Assembly: GCA_963846925.1 (NCBI GenBank)
Contig: CAWJXW010000010.1
Coordinates: 310,001 to 374,000 of the forward strand
Source: JAQBQB01 sp963846925
Lineage (GTDB): Bacteria > Gemmatimonadota > Gemmatimonadetes > Gemmatimonadales > Gemmatimonadaceae
DNA: 64,000 bases
Reading direction: 5' to 3'
Shown in pieces: positions 27,386 through 36,866 of this stretch. The position numbers and the translations under genes were made by a program. The stretch's first letter is position 1, and the number at the start of each line of letters is the position of its first letter. The notes beneath the pieces were generated by a model. The model had not been told where the DNA came from. It did no database searches and saw only the letters and a program-made list of their open reading frames with translations.

Positions 27386-27397
27386 ACGTTCGAACGT
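27386..27397. promoter_or_regulatory. 12-bp palindrome upstream of the L,D-transpeptidase gene
   Basis: ACGTTCGAACGT, a perfect palindrome about 35 bp before the ATG at 27352. It uses the same GTTCGAAC core letters as the pair at 1163/1215 but in a different phase, so a shared regulator is uncertain. Confidence 0.35.
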
Positions 27398-27506
27398 CGC
27401 GTCGGGCGGACTTGATATTGATACCCTGCGACGCACGCGAGGGGTCCACGATTTCGCTACGGCTCAGCGTGCTTCGTAGCGGGCGCGACAGGCACGCATT
27501 GGAGGG

Positions 27507-27620
27507 CTGGACAGCTGGACGGCTTGACGGCTAGACAGCCATCTGCGGATCGCGCCCATCCGGTATTCCAATGCCCGCGTAAGTGTCCAGCTGTCGAGCC
27601 GTCGAGCCGTCGAGCGACGG
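27507..27620. repeat. inverted octamer arrays (family C, locus 2)
   Basis: The left arm (27507-27540) has CTGGACAG, CTGGACGG, CTTGACGG, CTAGACAG. The right arm (27583-27620) has GTGTCCAG, CTGTCGAG, CCGTCGAG twice. They are inverted around about 42 bp. This copy lies between divergent genes (27352 minus and 27764 plus), not at gene ends. Confidence 0.85.
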
Positions 27621-27763
27621 TTGCGTCCGCCCGCCGCATCTGCCATCCTTCAGACGAGCGACGACGCGCCGTGAGCGCGGACAAGTTCCGAACGACTCAG
27701 GGGCCTGCCGAATTGCGAGCAGGCTTTTTTTTCGTTGGGCATCCTCCCCACAACCACCCTGAA

Positions 27764-27925
27764 ATGCCAAAGAAACCGAACTACAATTTTGAGAAGCGGC
27801 GCAAGGAGATGGCGCGCAAGGAGAAGCAGGAGGAAAAGCGCGCCCGGAAACGCGAGGCCGAGGAGCTCGAGAAGCCGGCCCCCAGCGCGGTGCCCGACGA
27901 AGCATCGATTCCGCCGAAAGAGTAG
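27764..27925 (+). CDS. small basic conserved hypothetical protein
   Basis: 53 residues. It opens MPKKPNYNFEKRRKEMARKEKQEEKRARKREAEE and ends in a Pro-rich acidic tail. This opening, with NYNFEKR followed by a highly charged helix, is a small family I know from many proteobacteria and soil bacteria as uncharacterised proteins. No ribosome site is obvious. A stem-loop terminator follows at 27958. The function is unknown; a long charged helix suggests nucleic-acid or ribosome binding, but that is guesswork. Confidence 0.7.
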   Translation: MPKKPNYNFEKRRKEMARKEKQEEKRARKREAEELEKPAPSAVPDEASIPPKE

Positions 27926-27957
27926 CTCGAGCTCGCTTCCGAACTCGGAGAAACGAA

Positions 27958-27998
27958 GCGGCCCGCACCGGGATCGGTACGGGCCGCGTTGTGTCACT
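27958..27998 (+). terminator. stem-loop terminator after the small basic protein
   Basis: GCGGCCCGCACCG and CGGTACGGGCCGC pair over 12 of 13 bases with a GGAT loop (27958-27987). A modest T-rich tail (GTTGTGTCACTT) follows. It also sits just downstream of the minus-strand gene ending at 28061. Confidence 0.7.
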
Positions 27999-28060
27999 TA
28001 GCGAGTGCGGTGTGCGGGGACGGCGTGCGGGGACATCCAGAGTTCGACGCGAACTCCCTG

Positions 28061-28366
28061 CTACGCCTTTTCGGGCGTCTGGCCCGTGGTTCCCGGCTCG
28101 GCCGGCTTCGGTGCGGCCCGACGCTGGGCCCAGTGGGTGCGGACCTCGCGCGGACGCTCACGGTCGGCAACCATCTGTTGATAGTACGCGAGAATCCGCG
28201 GGCGCAGGTTCGTCGGCGCGTCGCCTTCCTGCGTTCGGAACGCCGCGTACCGCTGCGATTCACCGGTGATGCTCACCCACCACCAAACTGTCTCCGGAGT
28301 CGCCGGAGAGGACGCGGCGTTGCATGTGAACGTGCGATCGCCTTCCCGAAATTCTAGCGCGTTCAT
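28061..28366 (-). CDS. small conserved hypothetical protein
   Basis: 101 residues from the ATG at 28366, chosen because AAAGGAG lies six bases upstream. An upstream in-frame ATG at 28399 lacks such a site. The protein starts with FREGDRTFTCNAASSP, followed by WWWVSITGESQRYAAFRTQEGD, which looks like a small beta-sheet, then a helix RPRILAYYQQMVADRE and a Pro-rich tail. No signal peptide. Similar small proteins with this beta-sheet-plus-helix form are common and uncharacterised. Function unknown. Confidence 0.6.
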   Translation of the reverse strand: MNALEFREGDRTFTCNAASSPATPETVWWWVSITGESQRYAAFRTQEGDAPTNLRPRILAYYQQMVADRERPREVRTHWAQRRAAPKPAEPGTTGQTPEKA

Positions 28367-28495
28367 AGGCGGCTCCTTTGGCGGTTTCTTGGCACCCATC
28401 AGTTCACCTTCGTCGGTTGCGGAATGACACGTGCCGGCCCCCGGGACTGTAGCACGAATCGAAGTTCGAGCGCGCACATCAGCCGACAAATGACA

Positions 28496-28521
28496 AAGGG
28501 TCCGAATCGCGCCGGACCCTT
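28496..28521 (-). terminator. stem-loop terminator (minus strand)
   Basis: AAGGGTCCG (28496-28504) pairs perfectly with CGGACCCTT (28513-28521). On the minus strand it is followed by TTGTCATTTG. It would end transcription from the small membrane-protein frame at 28668-28811. The rest of 28367-28667 shows no gene; a 9-G run lies near 28541-28549. Confidence 0.6.
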
Positions 28522-28667
28522 GGAGATTCCGCTCTGCGTGGGGGGGGGAATCGTTATCGACCTGCTCCGTTAAATGTAGTCGGTGCACCGTTGGGGTCGT
28601 AGGGGTTGCCCCGGAACCCCTTTTTCAGGCGCCCCCGAGCACAAAACGCGGCCTCGGGGCGCTCGTC

Positions 28668-28811
28668 CTAAGGTCGGGCAGGGGCAGTCGGTCGAGCGTC
28701 GGCCGGCACGCCATGCCAACCATGGCGCCGCAAATAGAGGGCGGGAAGGATCGCGATCAACAGCACGGCGATCCCCGCCGCGATCATGAGCATTCTCAAA
28801 TGACGCCGCAT
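28668..28811 (-). CDS. possible 47-residue single-helix membrane protein
   Basis: A short frame starting MRRHLRMLMIAAGIAVLLIAILPALYLRRHG has a basic start, one strong transmembrane helix (about residues 9-27) and a short Pro/Ala-rich tail. A GGAG lies 13 bases upstream, farther than ideal. A GC-rich stem-loop follows directly, and a better terminator lies at 28496. The neighbouring gap has no other candidate. I cannot assign a family. Chance frames of this size occur in GC-rich DNA, so this is tentative. Confidence 0.4.
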   Translation of the reverse strand: MRRHLRMLMIAAGIAVLLIAILPALYLRRHGWHGVPADARPTAPARP

Positions 28812-28864
28812 CGCCAAGACTGGCTCCCGCCCAAGGTCGTTCCAAAACGCTTTCGCCGCTTCCC

Positions 28865-28896
28865 CTCTGCGTCTCCGCGGCCCTGCGCCTCTGCGT
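28865..28896. repeat. octamer-period repeat, CTCTGCGT type (family E)
   Basis: Four octamers: CTCTGCGT, CTCCGCGG, CCCTGCGC, CTCTGCGT. I recall very similar sequence in intergenic regions of many unrelated bacteria. It lies 110 bp upstream of the gene at 29006. Confidence 0.65.
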
Positions 28897-29005
28897 TAAG
28901 GTAGTTGTAGTTCGCCGTTGCAGTTGTCGTCAGCGAATCGCCGGCGGCCGGGAACTTGCGGCATCGGCGCGACGTGATCGACGCCCTGCCTCGGAGGATT
29001 CTCTC

Positions 29006-29672
29006 ATGAAGATCGGCATCATCGGTTCGGGTCATATCGGCGGCACACTCGCGCGCCGCCTGAGCGCGCTTGGGCACGACGTCTCCATCGCCAATTCGAG
29101 AGGACCAGAGACGCTCGTCGGACTGGCGGCAGAGACGGGCGTCCAACCAGTCACTGTGCGCGACGCGGCGCGCGGCAGGGACCTGGTGATCATCGCCATC
29201 CCCGAAAAGAGCATCCGCGATCTGCCGAAGGATTTGTTCGCGCCGGGGGACCGGACAGTCGTCGTCGACACCGGCAACTACTATCCCAAGCGAGACGGCC
29301 GCATCACCGCGATCGAAGACGGCACGCCGGAGAGCCAGTGGGTCGCGCAGCAGCTCGGACGGCCGGTGGTGAAGGCGTTCAACACCATGTACGCGCAGCA
29401 TCTCCTGGAACGCGGCCGAGCGGCCGATCAGCCCGGACGCATCGCCATGCCAGTCGCAGGCGACGACTCGTCAGCCAAAGCCGTCGTGCTCCAGCTGATC
29501 GATGAGCTTGGGTTTCGATGGGGTCGATGCCGGGACGCTGTCGGAGTCTTGGCGGCAACAGCCGGGCACGCCGGTCTACGGCGCCGATCTGAAGGCCGAC
29601 GCGGCGCAGGCAGCGCTGGGCTCGGCGCGACGCGAACGTGCGCCGGAGTTCAGGGCATCGGCAAGGAGTTGA
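29006..29672 (+). CDS. NADP-binding reductase, F420-dependent NADP oxidoreductase-like (one frameshift)
   Basis: Starts MKIGIIGSGHIGGTLARRLSALGHDVSIANSRGPE, a GxGxxG fold with an NSRGP end typical of this NADP-binding family. It continues with GRDLVIIAIPEKSIRDLP, VVVDTGNYYPKRDGRI and VVKAFNTMYAQHL. Near 29512 one extra T shifts the frame; removing it gives FDGVDAGTLSESWRQQPGTPVYGADL and a stop at 29670, for about 221 residues. The YYP and N-x-x-x-A features are shared with F420-dependent NADP reductases, but ferric-reductase-like or other partners are possible. It converges with and overlaps the MFS gene end by 23 bp. It is a distant paralogue of the gene at 21491. Confidence 0.8.
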
Positions 29673-30964
29673 TCGCTTCCGCGCCGACAACATCGATGAT
29701 CGGGCGCGGACTGGCCGCCAACCTTACGCTGCCGCGCATCCCGACACAAATCCCGGCCCCCACGAGCGCCATCGCCGCAAGACACAGAAACGCGCCCGCG
29801 TCCCCGCCCGTCGCCGTTTGCAGGAATCCGATGACGTTCGGCCCCACGAAACCACCGACGTTCCCGATCGCGTTCACCAACGCGATCCCCACCGCCGCCG
29901 CGCTGCCGCTCAGCAGCATCGTCGGCAGGCACCAGAACGGCGCGAGGAAGCTGATGACGGCGACCTCGGCAAGCGCCAGGCTCGCAATGCGTAACGCCGG
30001 CGTTTCGAACAGTCCGGCGCCGGCGCACCCGAGCGCCACCACTGTCGCGCACGCCGCCGCGTGCAACGCGCGCTCGCCGGTCCGATCCGAGCTCGCACCC
30101 ACGACGAGCATTCCGATCGCGCACAACGCGGCGATTCCGCCCGTCAGCCAGCCGGTCGCCGAGTTGCTCGTGTGCAGAGCGCCGCGGATCAGCGTCGGCC
30201 CCCAGAACAAGTACGCGTACCCCGCCGTCGTCACGAGAAACTCGGGAAGCGCTGCGAGCCAGATCAGCGGATGCGCGAGCCCGCGCAACGCCGACAGTCC
30301 GTGCGCCATGTGCGTCGCGCTGCGGTCCCGATCCAACCGCGCGACGAGCCACGCGCGCTGCTCGCTCGACAACCAAGGCGCCTCGCTCGGTCGCTCCGTC
30401 AGATACCGCAGCACGACCAGCCCGAGGAGGATCGACGGCACGCCCTCGACGACGAAGAGCCATTGCCACCCGGCGAGCCCCAGCCGTCCGTTCAGGCCAA
30501 GCAGCCATCCGCCGAGCGGACCGCCAATCGTCCCCGACAGCGGGATCGCGATCATGAACCACGCGCCCGAGCGCGCGCGCATCGACGCTGGGTACCACTG
30601 GCTCAGGTAGTACAAGATCGCCGGAAAGAATCCCGCCTCGGCGACCCCCAACAGAAATCGTAGAACGTAGAAATGCGCCGGCGTCCGCACGAACATCAGC
30701 GCCGACGCGAGCAGGCCCCACGTGATCATGATGCGCGCGAGCCATCGTCGCGCACCCACGCGAACGAGCACGAGACTGCTCGGGACTTCGAACAGCGCAT
30801 ATCCAACGAAGAAGATTCCGGCGCCGAATCCAAATGCCCGCGCGCTGAATCCCAGGTCGCGATTCATCTGCAACGCCGCGAGCCCGACGTTCGATCGATC
30901 GAGAAAATTGAGAGATGTAGACCACGAACACGAACGGGATCAGCCGCAGCGTGACGCGGCGCAT
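29650..30964 (-). CDS. MFS transporter, anion:cation symporter (ACS) type (frameshifted near start)
   Basis: About 435 residues with twelve helices. The N-terminus MRRVTLRLIPFVFVVYI is followed by a frame change near 30905; joining the frames gives the ACS signature NFLDRSNVGLAALQMNRDLGFS. Then come FGFGAGIFFVGYALFEVPSSL, RFLLGVAEAGFFPAILYYLSQWYP and the cytoplasmic loop, ending with LVNAIGNVGGFVGPNVIGF. ACS carriers move organic anions such as tartrate, glucarate or aromatic acids with protons. It begins 26 bp after the SDR gene on the same strand, so it probably belongs to the same catabolic operon. Confidence 0.83.
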
Positions 30965-30989
30965 CGTCTTCCCGCTCGCTAGCGCGCTA

Positions 30990-31771
30990 CTAGAACCTGA
31001 TCCCGCCGCCGACGGTGATGACTTGACCGGAGATGTAATCGGACTCGGGGGTGCAGAAGAGATAGACGCCATTCGCCGCCTCCTCGACGGTGCCCAATCG
31101 GCCCAGCGGGATCTGGTGCTTGGCGAGCGAATCGAGCCGCGTCCGTCGCCGAGCGGCGTTCGTCATGCGCGTCTGTGATGAAGCCGAACGCCACGCAGTT
31201 CACGTTGACGCGATACCGACCCCATTCCTTCGCCAACGTCTTCGTCATCCCCACGACGGCCGCCTTCGCCGCGGCGTAGTTTATCTGCCCGGCGTTGCCG
31301 CACGAGCCCCGACACCGACGAGATGTTCACGACTTTGCGAAACACTTCGCGCCCTTGCTCCGCTTCCTGTTTGGCGAATCGCCGGATCGGTTCGGCGGCG
31401 GCGCGCAGGATTCGAAACGGCGCGGTGACGTGGACGTCCAGCACCGCCTGGAACTGCTCATCCGTCATCTTCTGAATGACGTTGTCCCGCGTGAACCCCG
31501 CGTTGTTCACGATGATGTCGAGACCGCCGAAGCGATCGAGCGCCGTCTGCACGAACCGCTCGGCAAACCCAGCCTCGACGACGCTTCCATTGCACGAAAC
31601 CGCCGCGCCGCCTTCGGCGCCGATCGCCGCTATGGTTTCTGTCGCCGGCTCGTCATCGAGATCGTTGACGACGACGCGCGCACCCTCGCGCGCCAATTTG
31701 AGCGCGATCGCGCGGCCGATGCCGCGCCCCGCCCCCGTGATTAACGCGACTTTTCCATCGAGCCTCGTCAT
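30990..31771 (-). CDS. SDR-family 3-oxoacyl-ACP reductase-like enzyme (frameshifted)
   Basis: Starts MTRLDGKVALITGAGRGIG with the TGAGRGIG motif at 12-19, then NNAGFTRDNVIQKM near residue 88. A frame change near 31290 interrupts the active site; joining frames restores NAGQINYAAAKAAVVGMTKTLAKEWGRYRVNVNCVAFGFI, including the YxxxK pair. A further change leads to GQVITVGGG and a stop at 30990, for about 260 residues. FabG-like enzymes interconvert hydroxy and keto acyl groups with NADPH. Its ATG overlaps the stop of the alpha/beta hydrolase gene (ATGA). With a ligase next door, it could act on a CoA-bound intermediate. Confidence 0.82.
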
Positions 31772-32686
31772 GCCGGCGCGGGCACATCGCCGCGCACGAA
31801 CCGCACGATCTCCGCGTTCACCACCGATGCCGCCGGGCCGAACACCATCGTCATGTGGTTGCCCGGCACTTGGACGTATCGCGCGTCGGCGAACGCCGCC
31901 GCGGTCTGCTTGGCGTATTCCGCCTCGACGAGCGCCGGAGTACCGGGCGGCCCGTACCCGCCCGTTGCGTTGAGCAGCAGCGTCGGTTGCCGGACCGCAG
32001 TTACCCATTCCAACCACGGCTCGGTCGACACCCCCTGCAGCGCCTGGCCGATCGCCATGGCGCTCGTCGCCGATTGTGCCGTCCCGTCCGCATTCTCCTG
32101 TATCTCGGCGCGGAAATATTGCTCGACGTCGTTGCCCCAAAAGCCGGTGAGATGCGGCGCGCTCCGCGCCTCGGCCAGGTACGCGTCGACCGACGGCGAG
32201 ACACGCGTCAGCCGGTCGAGCGACGGCTTGAGCAGCTCGCCGACGCGAGGGTTGAGTGTGATCGCCGCGTCGATCACGATCAGCTTCTCGACGCGCTCCG
32301 GGAACTTCGGCGGCGATGTAGATCGCGAGATATGCGCCGAACGAATGGCCACCGAGCACCACGCGCTGGAGGCCGAGCGCGTCGAGCAAGGACAGCACGT
32401 CGCGCGCGTGATCGGCCATCGTGTAGCCGGTCGCGGGCTTGTCGGTCCTTCCGCGTCCGCGCAGATCGGGCGCGATGATGCGAAACGCCGGGCTCAACCC
32501 CGCTCCGATCAGGCCGCCGAAGGAGTGCGCGTTTGCCGACAGCCCGTGCAGCAAGACGAGCGGCGGCGAGCCGCCGGGAACGTCGAGATAGTGGATGTTC
32601 ACGCCGCCCGCGACGAGGAATTTGTCCGTTGCGCTCGCGGCGTCGATGGCCTCACTCGCGTCGTCGACGGGCTTATGAGTTGTCAT
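31768..32686 (-). CDS. alpha/beta hydrolase (one frameshift)
   Basis: About 305 residues. The oxyanion region LLHGLSANAHSF lies near 46-57, and the nucleophile Ser115 sits in GGHSFGAYL. A frame change near 32310 is followed by ERVEKLIVIDAAI, a cap region, PTLLLNATGGYGPPGTPALV and the catalytic His in VPGNHMTMVFG. The acidic residue is not certain. The fold fits esterases, lactonases and C-C bond hydrolases. It starts just upstream of, and overlaps, the ligase stop (TGATATG) and overlaps the SDR start, so it is mid-operon. Probably cytoplasmic, as no signal peptide is seen. Confidence 0.82.
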
Positions 32687-32687
32687 A

Positions 32688-34256
32688 TCACGCGGTCGTT
32701 AGCGGTCGCGCCGCGGCAGCGGCGTCGGGCTGAGTCGCATAGACGTCGCGCAGCACGCGCTTGAGCGTCTTGCCGGCCGTGCTGCGCGGGAAGTCGTCGA
32801 CGATCACCACACCCTGCAGCTGTTGATACCGCGCGGCAACGCGCGCGTTGATCCATGCCCGCAGATCGTCCGGCGTCGCCGACGCCCGCGTCTTTCAGAA
32901 TCACCGCGGCAAAGGGCGACTCGCCCCACTTCTCGCTCGCCACGCCGAAGACCGCGACTTCGCGGATCGCCTCGATGCTGAACGGCGATCTCCTCGATGT
33001 CTTTCGGGAACACGTTCACGCCGCCCGATATGATCATGTCCTTCTTGCGATCGACGAGATGGAGATAGCCGTCCGCGTCGACCATGCCGACGTCGCCCGT
33101 GTACAGCCATCCGTCGACGATCGTCTGCGCCGTGAGATCCGGCCGCTTGTAGTAACCGGGCATCATCAGCGGCGAATATCCGACGATCTCGCCAGGCTTG
33201 CCCGGCGGCAGATCACGGCCGTCGTCGCCGACGATGCGCATCTCGCCGAACGGAATCGGCGTGCCGACCGAGTCGATCTTGCGCGCGAAGTCGGCGCTGT
33301 CGAGCACCGTGATGAACCCTTCGGTGAGTCCGTAGAGCTCGTACAGTGAATCCGGAAGCATCGGCAGCAGCGCTTCCTTGTGCTCGCGATGCCACGGCGC
33401 CCCGACCGAGCAGAGCATCCGCAGCGACTGGAGTTTCTCGCGCGAGAAGTTCGGGGCGTTGAGGACGGCGACGATCTGCGACGGCACCATCATCACGTGC
33501 GTCACCTGCTCGCGCTCGACGAGATCGAGAAACGCCGCCGCGTCGAATCTCTCTTGCAGAACGAACTTGCAGCCGAGGTACCATGCCGGCATCAACGTCA
33601 CGAACGCGCCGTTGAAGACGAGCGACCCGGCGTGCATCACGACGCTCTCGGGCGTGAACCGGAATTGGCTGGCGAACATGGTGCAGTACAGCGCCCGCAC
33701 GTAGTGCGTGTGGATGATCCCTTTTGGCTCGACCGGTCGTGCCGCTCGAGTAGATGATGTTGTAGATGTCGTCGTCGCGAAGGTCCGGGCGCGGCGGCGG
33801 ATCGGCGCTCGCCGCCGCCGTGAGTGCCGCGTAGTCGCGATACCCGCGAGTGCCCGGGCGCGTCCGTCAGGATGTAGTGTCGCGCCGCGATGTGACGGCG
33901 AGCTCGCGTTCGCGCTTCGTCCAACGGCTCGACCATCGAGCGGCAGGCGAGCACCGCTTTCGTGTCGGAGTCGCGCAGCAGCGAGACGAGACCCGGCCCG
34001 CGCAGCAATGGGCTCAGCGGCACCGACACGACGCCGAGCTGCGCGCACGCCCGATACGCCTCGAGCAGCTCGATGCAGTTGGGAAGGATGATCGCCACCT
34101 TGTCGCCCTGGGTCAGGCCGAGCGAGCGTAACACGTTGGCGAACCGGTTCACGCTGCGTAATGCTCGGCGAACGTGAACCGGCGCGCGCCGCACACGACC
34201 GCCGTGTCACCACCGCGGTAGCGTGCGTGGCGCGCCAACAGCGAGCCGACGTTCAC
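32688..34256 (-). CDS. AMP-forming acyl-CoA ligase (multiply frameshifted)
   Basis: The GTG at 34256 overlaps the TonB receptor stop (GTGA). Reading across frames gives VNVGSLLARHARYRGGDTAVV, FANVLRSLGLTQGDKVAIILPNC, a broken P-loop region near 33730, then FRFTPESVVMHAGSLVFNGAFV, SVGAPWHREHKEALLPML, LYELYGLTEGFIT, the hinge YYKRPDLTAQTIVDGWLYTGDVGMVDADGYLHLVDRKKDMIISGGVNVFPKDIEE, and the C-terminal lysine region STAGKTLKR. At least four frame changes occur. The size (about 520 residues) is normal. These enzymes activate carboxylic acids to CoA thioesters; the acid is unknown. Confidence 0.85.
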
Positions 34257-36743
34257 CGGTCGACGCGCACGCCGAGGAACAGCATCGTGCCGATCTCGGG
34301 CGAATTCAGCATCTCGACGTGCTTCTTCCCGAGTCCGCACTGGCGATCCTCGGCGTAGATCGACGGGCGACCGCTGCGCGATCCAACCGTTCGGCGCGAC
34401 CGTGCCCGCGCGGCAGCGAACAAGTTCTGGACGCTCAGGTTGATCCGCGCGCCACTGTCCTTGAGCCGATAGCTGGCGCCGATGTCGAGGGTCGAGAAGC
34501 CCGGGATATGTCCGACGTTCACACCCGACAGGAAGTCGTACCCGCGTGACGAACCGGCCCGCCCAACTCGCGCTCAGGTCACGCGACCCCAACTCGGCGA
34601 ACGTCATGCCCAACGTCGCCTTCGCCGTCGGGCTGTTGAACGCCGTCGCCTCGGCGGGATCGGTCGCCTTGCGTGAGATGTTGTCCACCTTCTGGATGCT
34701 CGTCGTGCCGTTGATGTCGATCGTCGGCGTGAGCAGATAACGAAGGCCGACGTCGGTGCCATGAATCTTGGCGCGCCCAACGTTGAAGTAGGTGAGAGGG
34801 ATCTGCGGGCCGCCGGTCGCCCCGGTGATCTTGTCTCCCGTCACCGCGTCGTACGCCGTCGTCGGGCCACCGGCGGATGCCGGCGTCGTGAAGTTCGCGA
34901 TGATGACGAGCGGGCTCAGGAAGCGGTCGAAGATCGAGTAGTACCCGGTCGCGTCGAGATAGAGCGATCCATTGATCACGCCCTTGTAGCCAAGCTCCCA
35001 CGTGTTGTTCGTCTCCGGCGTGATCGGATCGATCGTGTTGACGACGGTGCCGGCCGCGTTCTTGATGATGAAGCCGTCCTTGTTGCCGAACACGCCGACG
35101 AACGGCTGGAAGTCAGGATAGAAGAAACTCGTCTGCAGAATCGACGGCGACTTGAACGCGCGGTTGTACGTGACCCGTATCGTCTGATCCGGCGTCGGGC
35201 TCACGAGAATGCCCGCCTTCGGGCTGAACTGCGCGTCGTAGAAGTCGTGTTTGTCGTAGCGGCCGGCGGCGATGAGCTTGAGCCAGTTGGTGATCGGCGC
35301 CTCGAGTTGGCCGTACACGCCCTTTTGGTTGATCGTGACGTCTTCGCCGGTCTTCCGATCGACCAGCCACTGCCGCATCGAGCTGACGTCGTCGTGGCGA
35401 TACTGTCCGCCCCACGTGAACCGCGTGTCGTTCAGTTGGCCGAGGGTGAACGTGTTTTGCAGCTCGCCAGCCGTGAAGTTCGCCTTGTCCGGGAACGCCG
35501 AGAGAGATCGGACCGAGTCGTCGGTGATCGTCGGAAAGCGGAGGCGATTCTGCGCGAACCCGTTGAGCTGGTACGTGCTACCCGACCGCGATTCAATGTG
35601 ATAGACCTGACCGAACCAATTGTTGTCGGTGTAGCGAAGTTGGCCGTGTCCGTACTTCCAATCCTTGATCTGATTCCGGCCGACGTTGGTGAGTCCGATC
35701 GTGTTGCTCTTGCTCATCCCGCCGGACAGCTCGAGGCGACCGCTCGGTCCAACTCCGTAATAGACGAGCGACCCTTCACCGCGCGCGACGTTCGTGTTGA
35801 AGTCGGCGCCGATTTCCTGCGACGGCGGTGCCGTCGTTGCGATCGGCGCGTAGACGTCGTGATTGTCCCAATCCTTCGCCGCCACGTACTCCGCCGACAG
35901 CTTGTAACCGAAGTGGTCGCCCGCGACGCCGGCCTGGCGCCCTTGAATGTCGTAGAAGTTGCGCGATCCGCCCGTCACCTCGAACGACGATCCCGGGAAA
36001 GCGCGCGGATCCTTGGTCGTGAGCGTGACGACGCCACCCGACGCGTCCGGTCCATACAGCGCCGAGCCAGGTCCGACCAGCACTTCGACCGACGCGATGT
36101 CGACCTTGGGGATCGTCGTGAACGAGCCGAGGGGCAGCCCGTTGTCCGGCATCACGGCGAGCCGCCCGTCCTCGAGCTGCAGCACGCGATTGTTGAACGC
36201 GCTGTTGAAACCACGCGCATTCACGGCCACCGACATGATTCCCAGCTGGATGTAGTCGAGCCCCTTGACCTGCTTGAGCGCGCCGCCGAACGAGTTGCCG
36301 ACGCTGTTCTGAATCTCCTGGACATCGAGCCTCGTGACCGTCGCCGGCGCTTCCGTCACTTTCTCCGTGCGTCGCGATGCCGACACCACGACGCCCGACA
36401 GTTGGAGCGGCACGCGACCGAGCACGATCGAAACGTTGGTTGCTTCGTTCGCGCGCACGACGACGCCGGTCACGGTCACTGCCCGCTGTCCGAGGCGCTG
36501 CGCGCGTAGCTCGTACGTTCCAGGCGCAACACCGGTGATGACGAATCGCCCCGATTCGTCGCTCCCCGCGCGCAGCGATTGTCCAACGACCGTTATCTGG
36601 GCGCCGGCGAGTGGGGCCTTGCCGGAATCCGTGACGGTTCCGGTGATCCGGCCGGTCTGGGCCGCAGCCATTGCCGGCTGGGCGACGGCCAGAAATGCGA
36701 GAATTGCCGAACAGCCGACGGCATCAAGCACGCGTCTCAACAT
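34253..36743 (-). CDS. TonB-dependent outer-membrane receptor (frameshifted near C-terminus)
   Basis: About 830 residues. The ATG at 36743 has GGAG upstream and a signal peptide ending AMAAAQ. Residues about 30-110 are a carboxypeptidase-like regulatory domain (GRITGTVTDSGKAPLAGAQITV, GTYELRAQRLG). The plug follows (SASRRTEKVTEAPATVTRLDVQEIQ, GSALYGPDASGGVVTLTTKDP), and the barrel runs to residue about 800. Two frame changes near 34540 and 34410 split the last strands (FSTLDIGASYRLKDSGARINLSVQNLF). The receptor imports a substrate using TonB energy. Coupling to the ligase gene suggests the substrate is then processed by this operon. A pair of TAATRCGTATAA repeats lies 40-70 bp upstream. Confidence 0.9.
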
Positions 36744-36782
36744 GAGGGAGCTCTCCACGGGAGGGGCGGTGGGGGCGGTTGA

Positions 36783-36815
36783 TAATGCGTATAACCACCC
36801 CGCTAATACGTATAA
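36783..36815 (-). promoter_or_regulatory. direct repeat upstream of the TonB receptor gene, possible LacI operator
   Basis: TAATGCGTATAA (36783-36794) and TAATACGTATAA (36804-36815) are 21 bp apart, two helical turns. The TACGTA core of the second copy is a palindrome. They stand out as AT-rich in a GC-rich region, 40-72 bp before the ATG at 36743. The adjacent LacI-type regulator is the natural candidate. Confidence 0.5.
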
Positions 36816-36866
36816 GCAGCCCGCTTTGTCAAGAGAGGCTTTCCCCGACACCCCCCACCCGGAGCG

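Noticed and set aside
28570..28845. 91-codon minus-strand frame
   Set aside because: It overlaps the more natural 47-residue membrane frame, crosses GC-rich stem-loops and lacks a ribosome site.
34761..36509. 582-codon plus-strand frame
   Set aside because: It is antisense to the TonB receptor, is Arg/Asp/Val-rich and has no domain.
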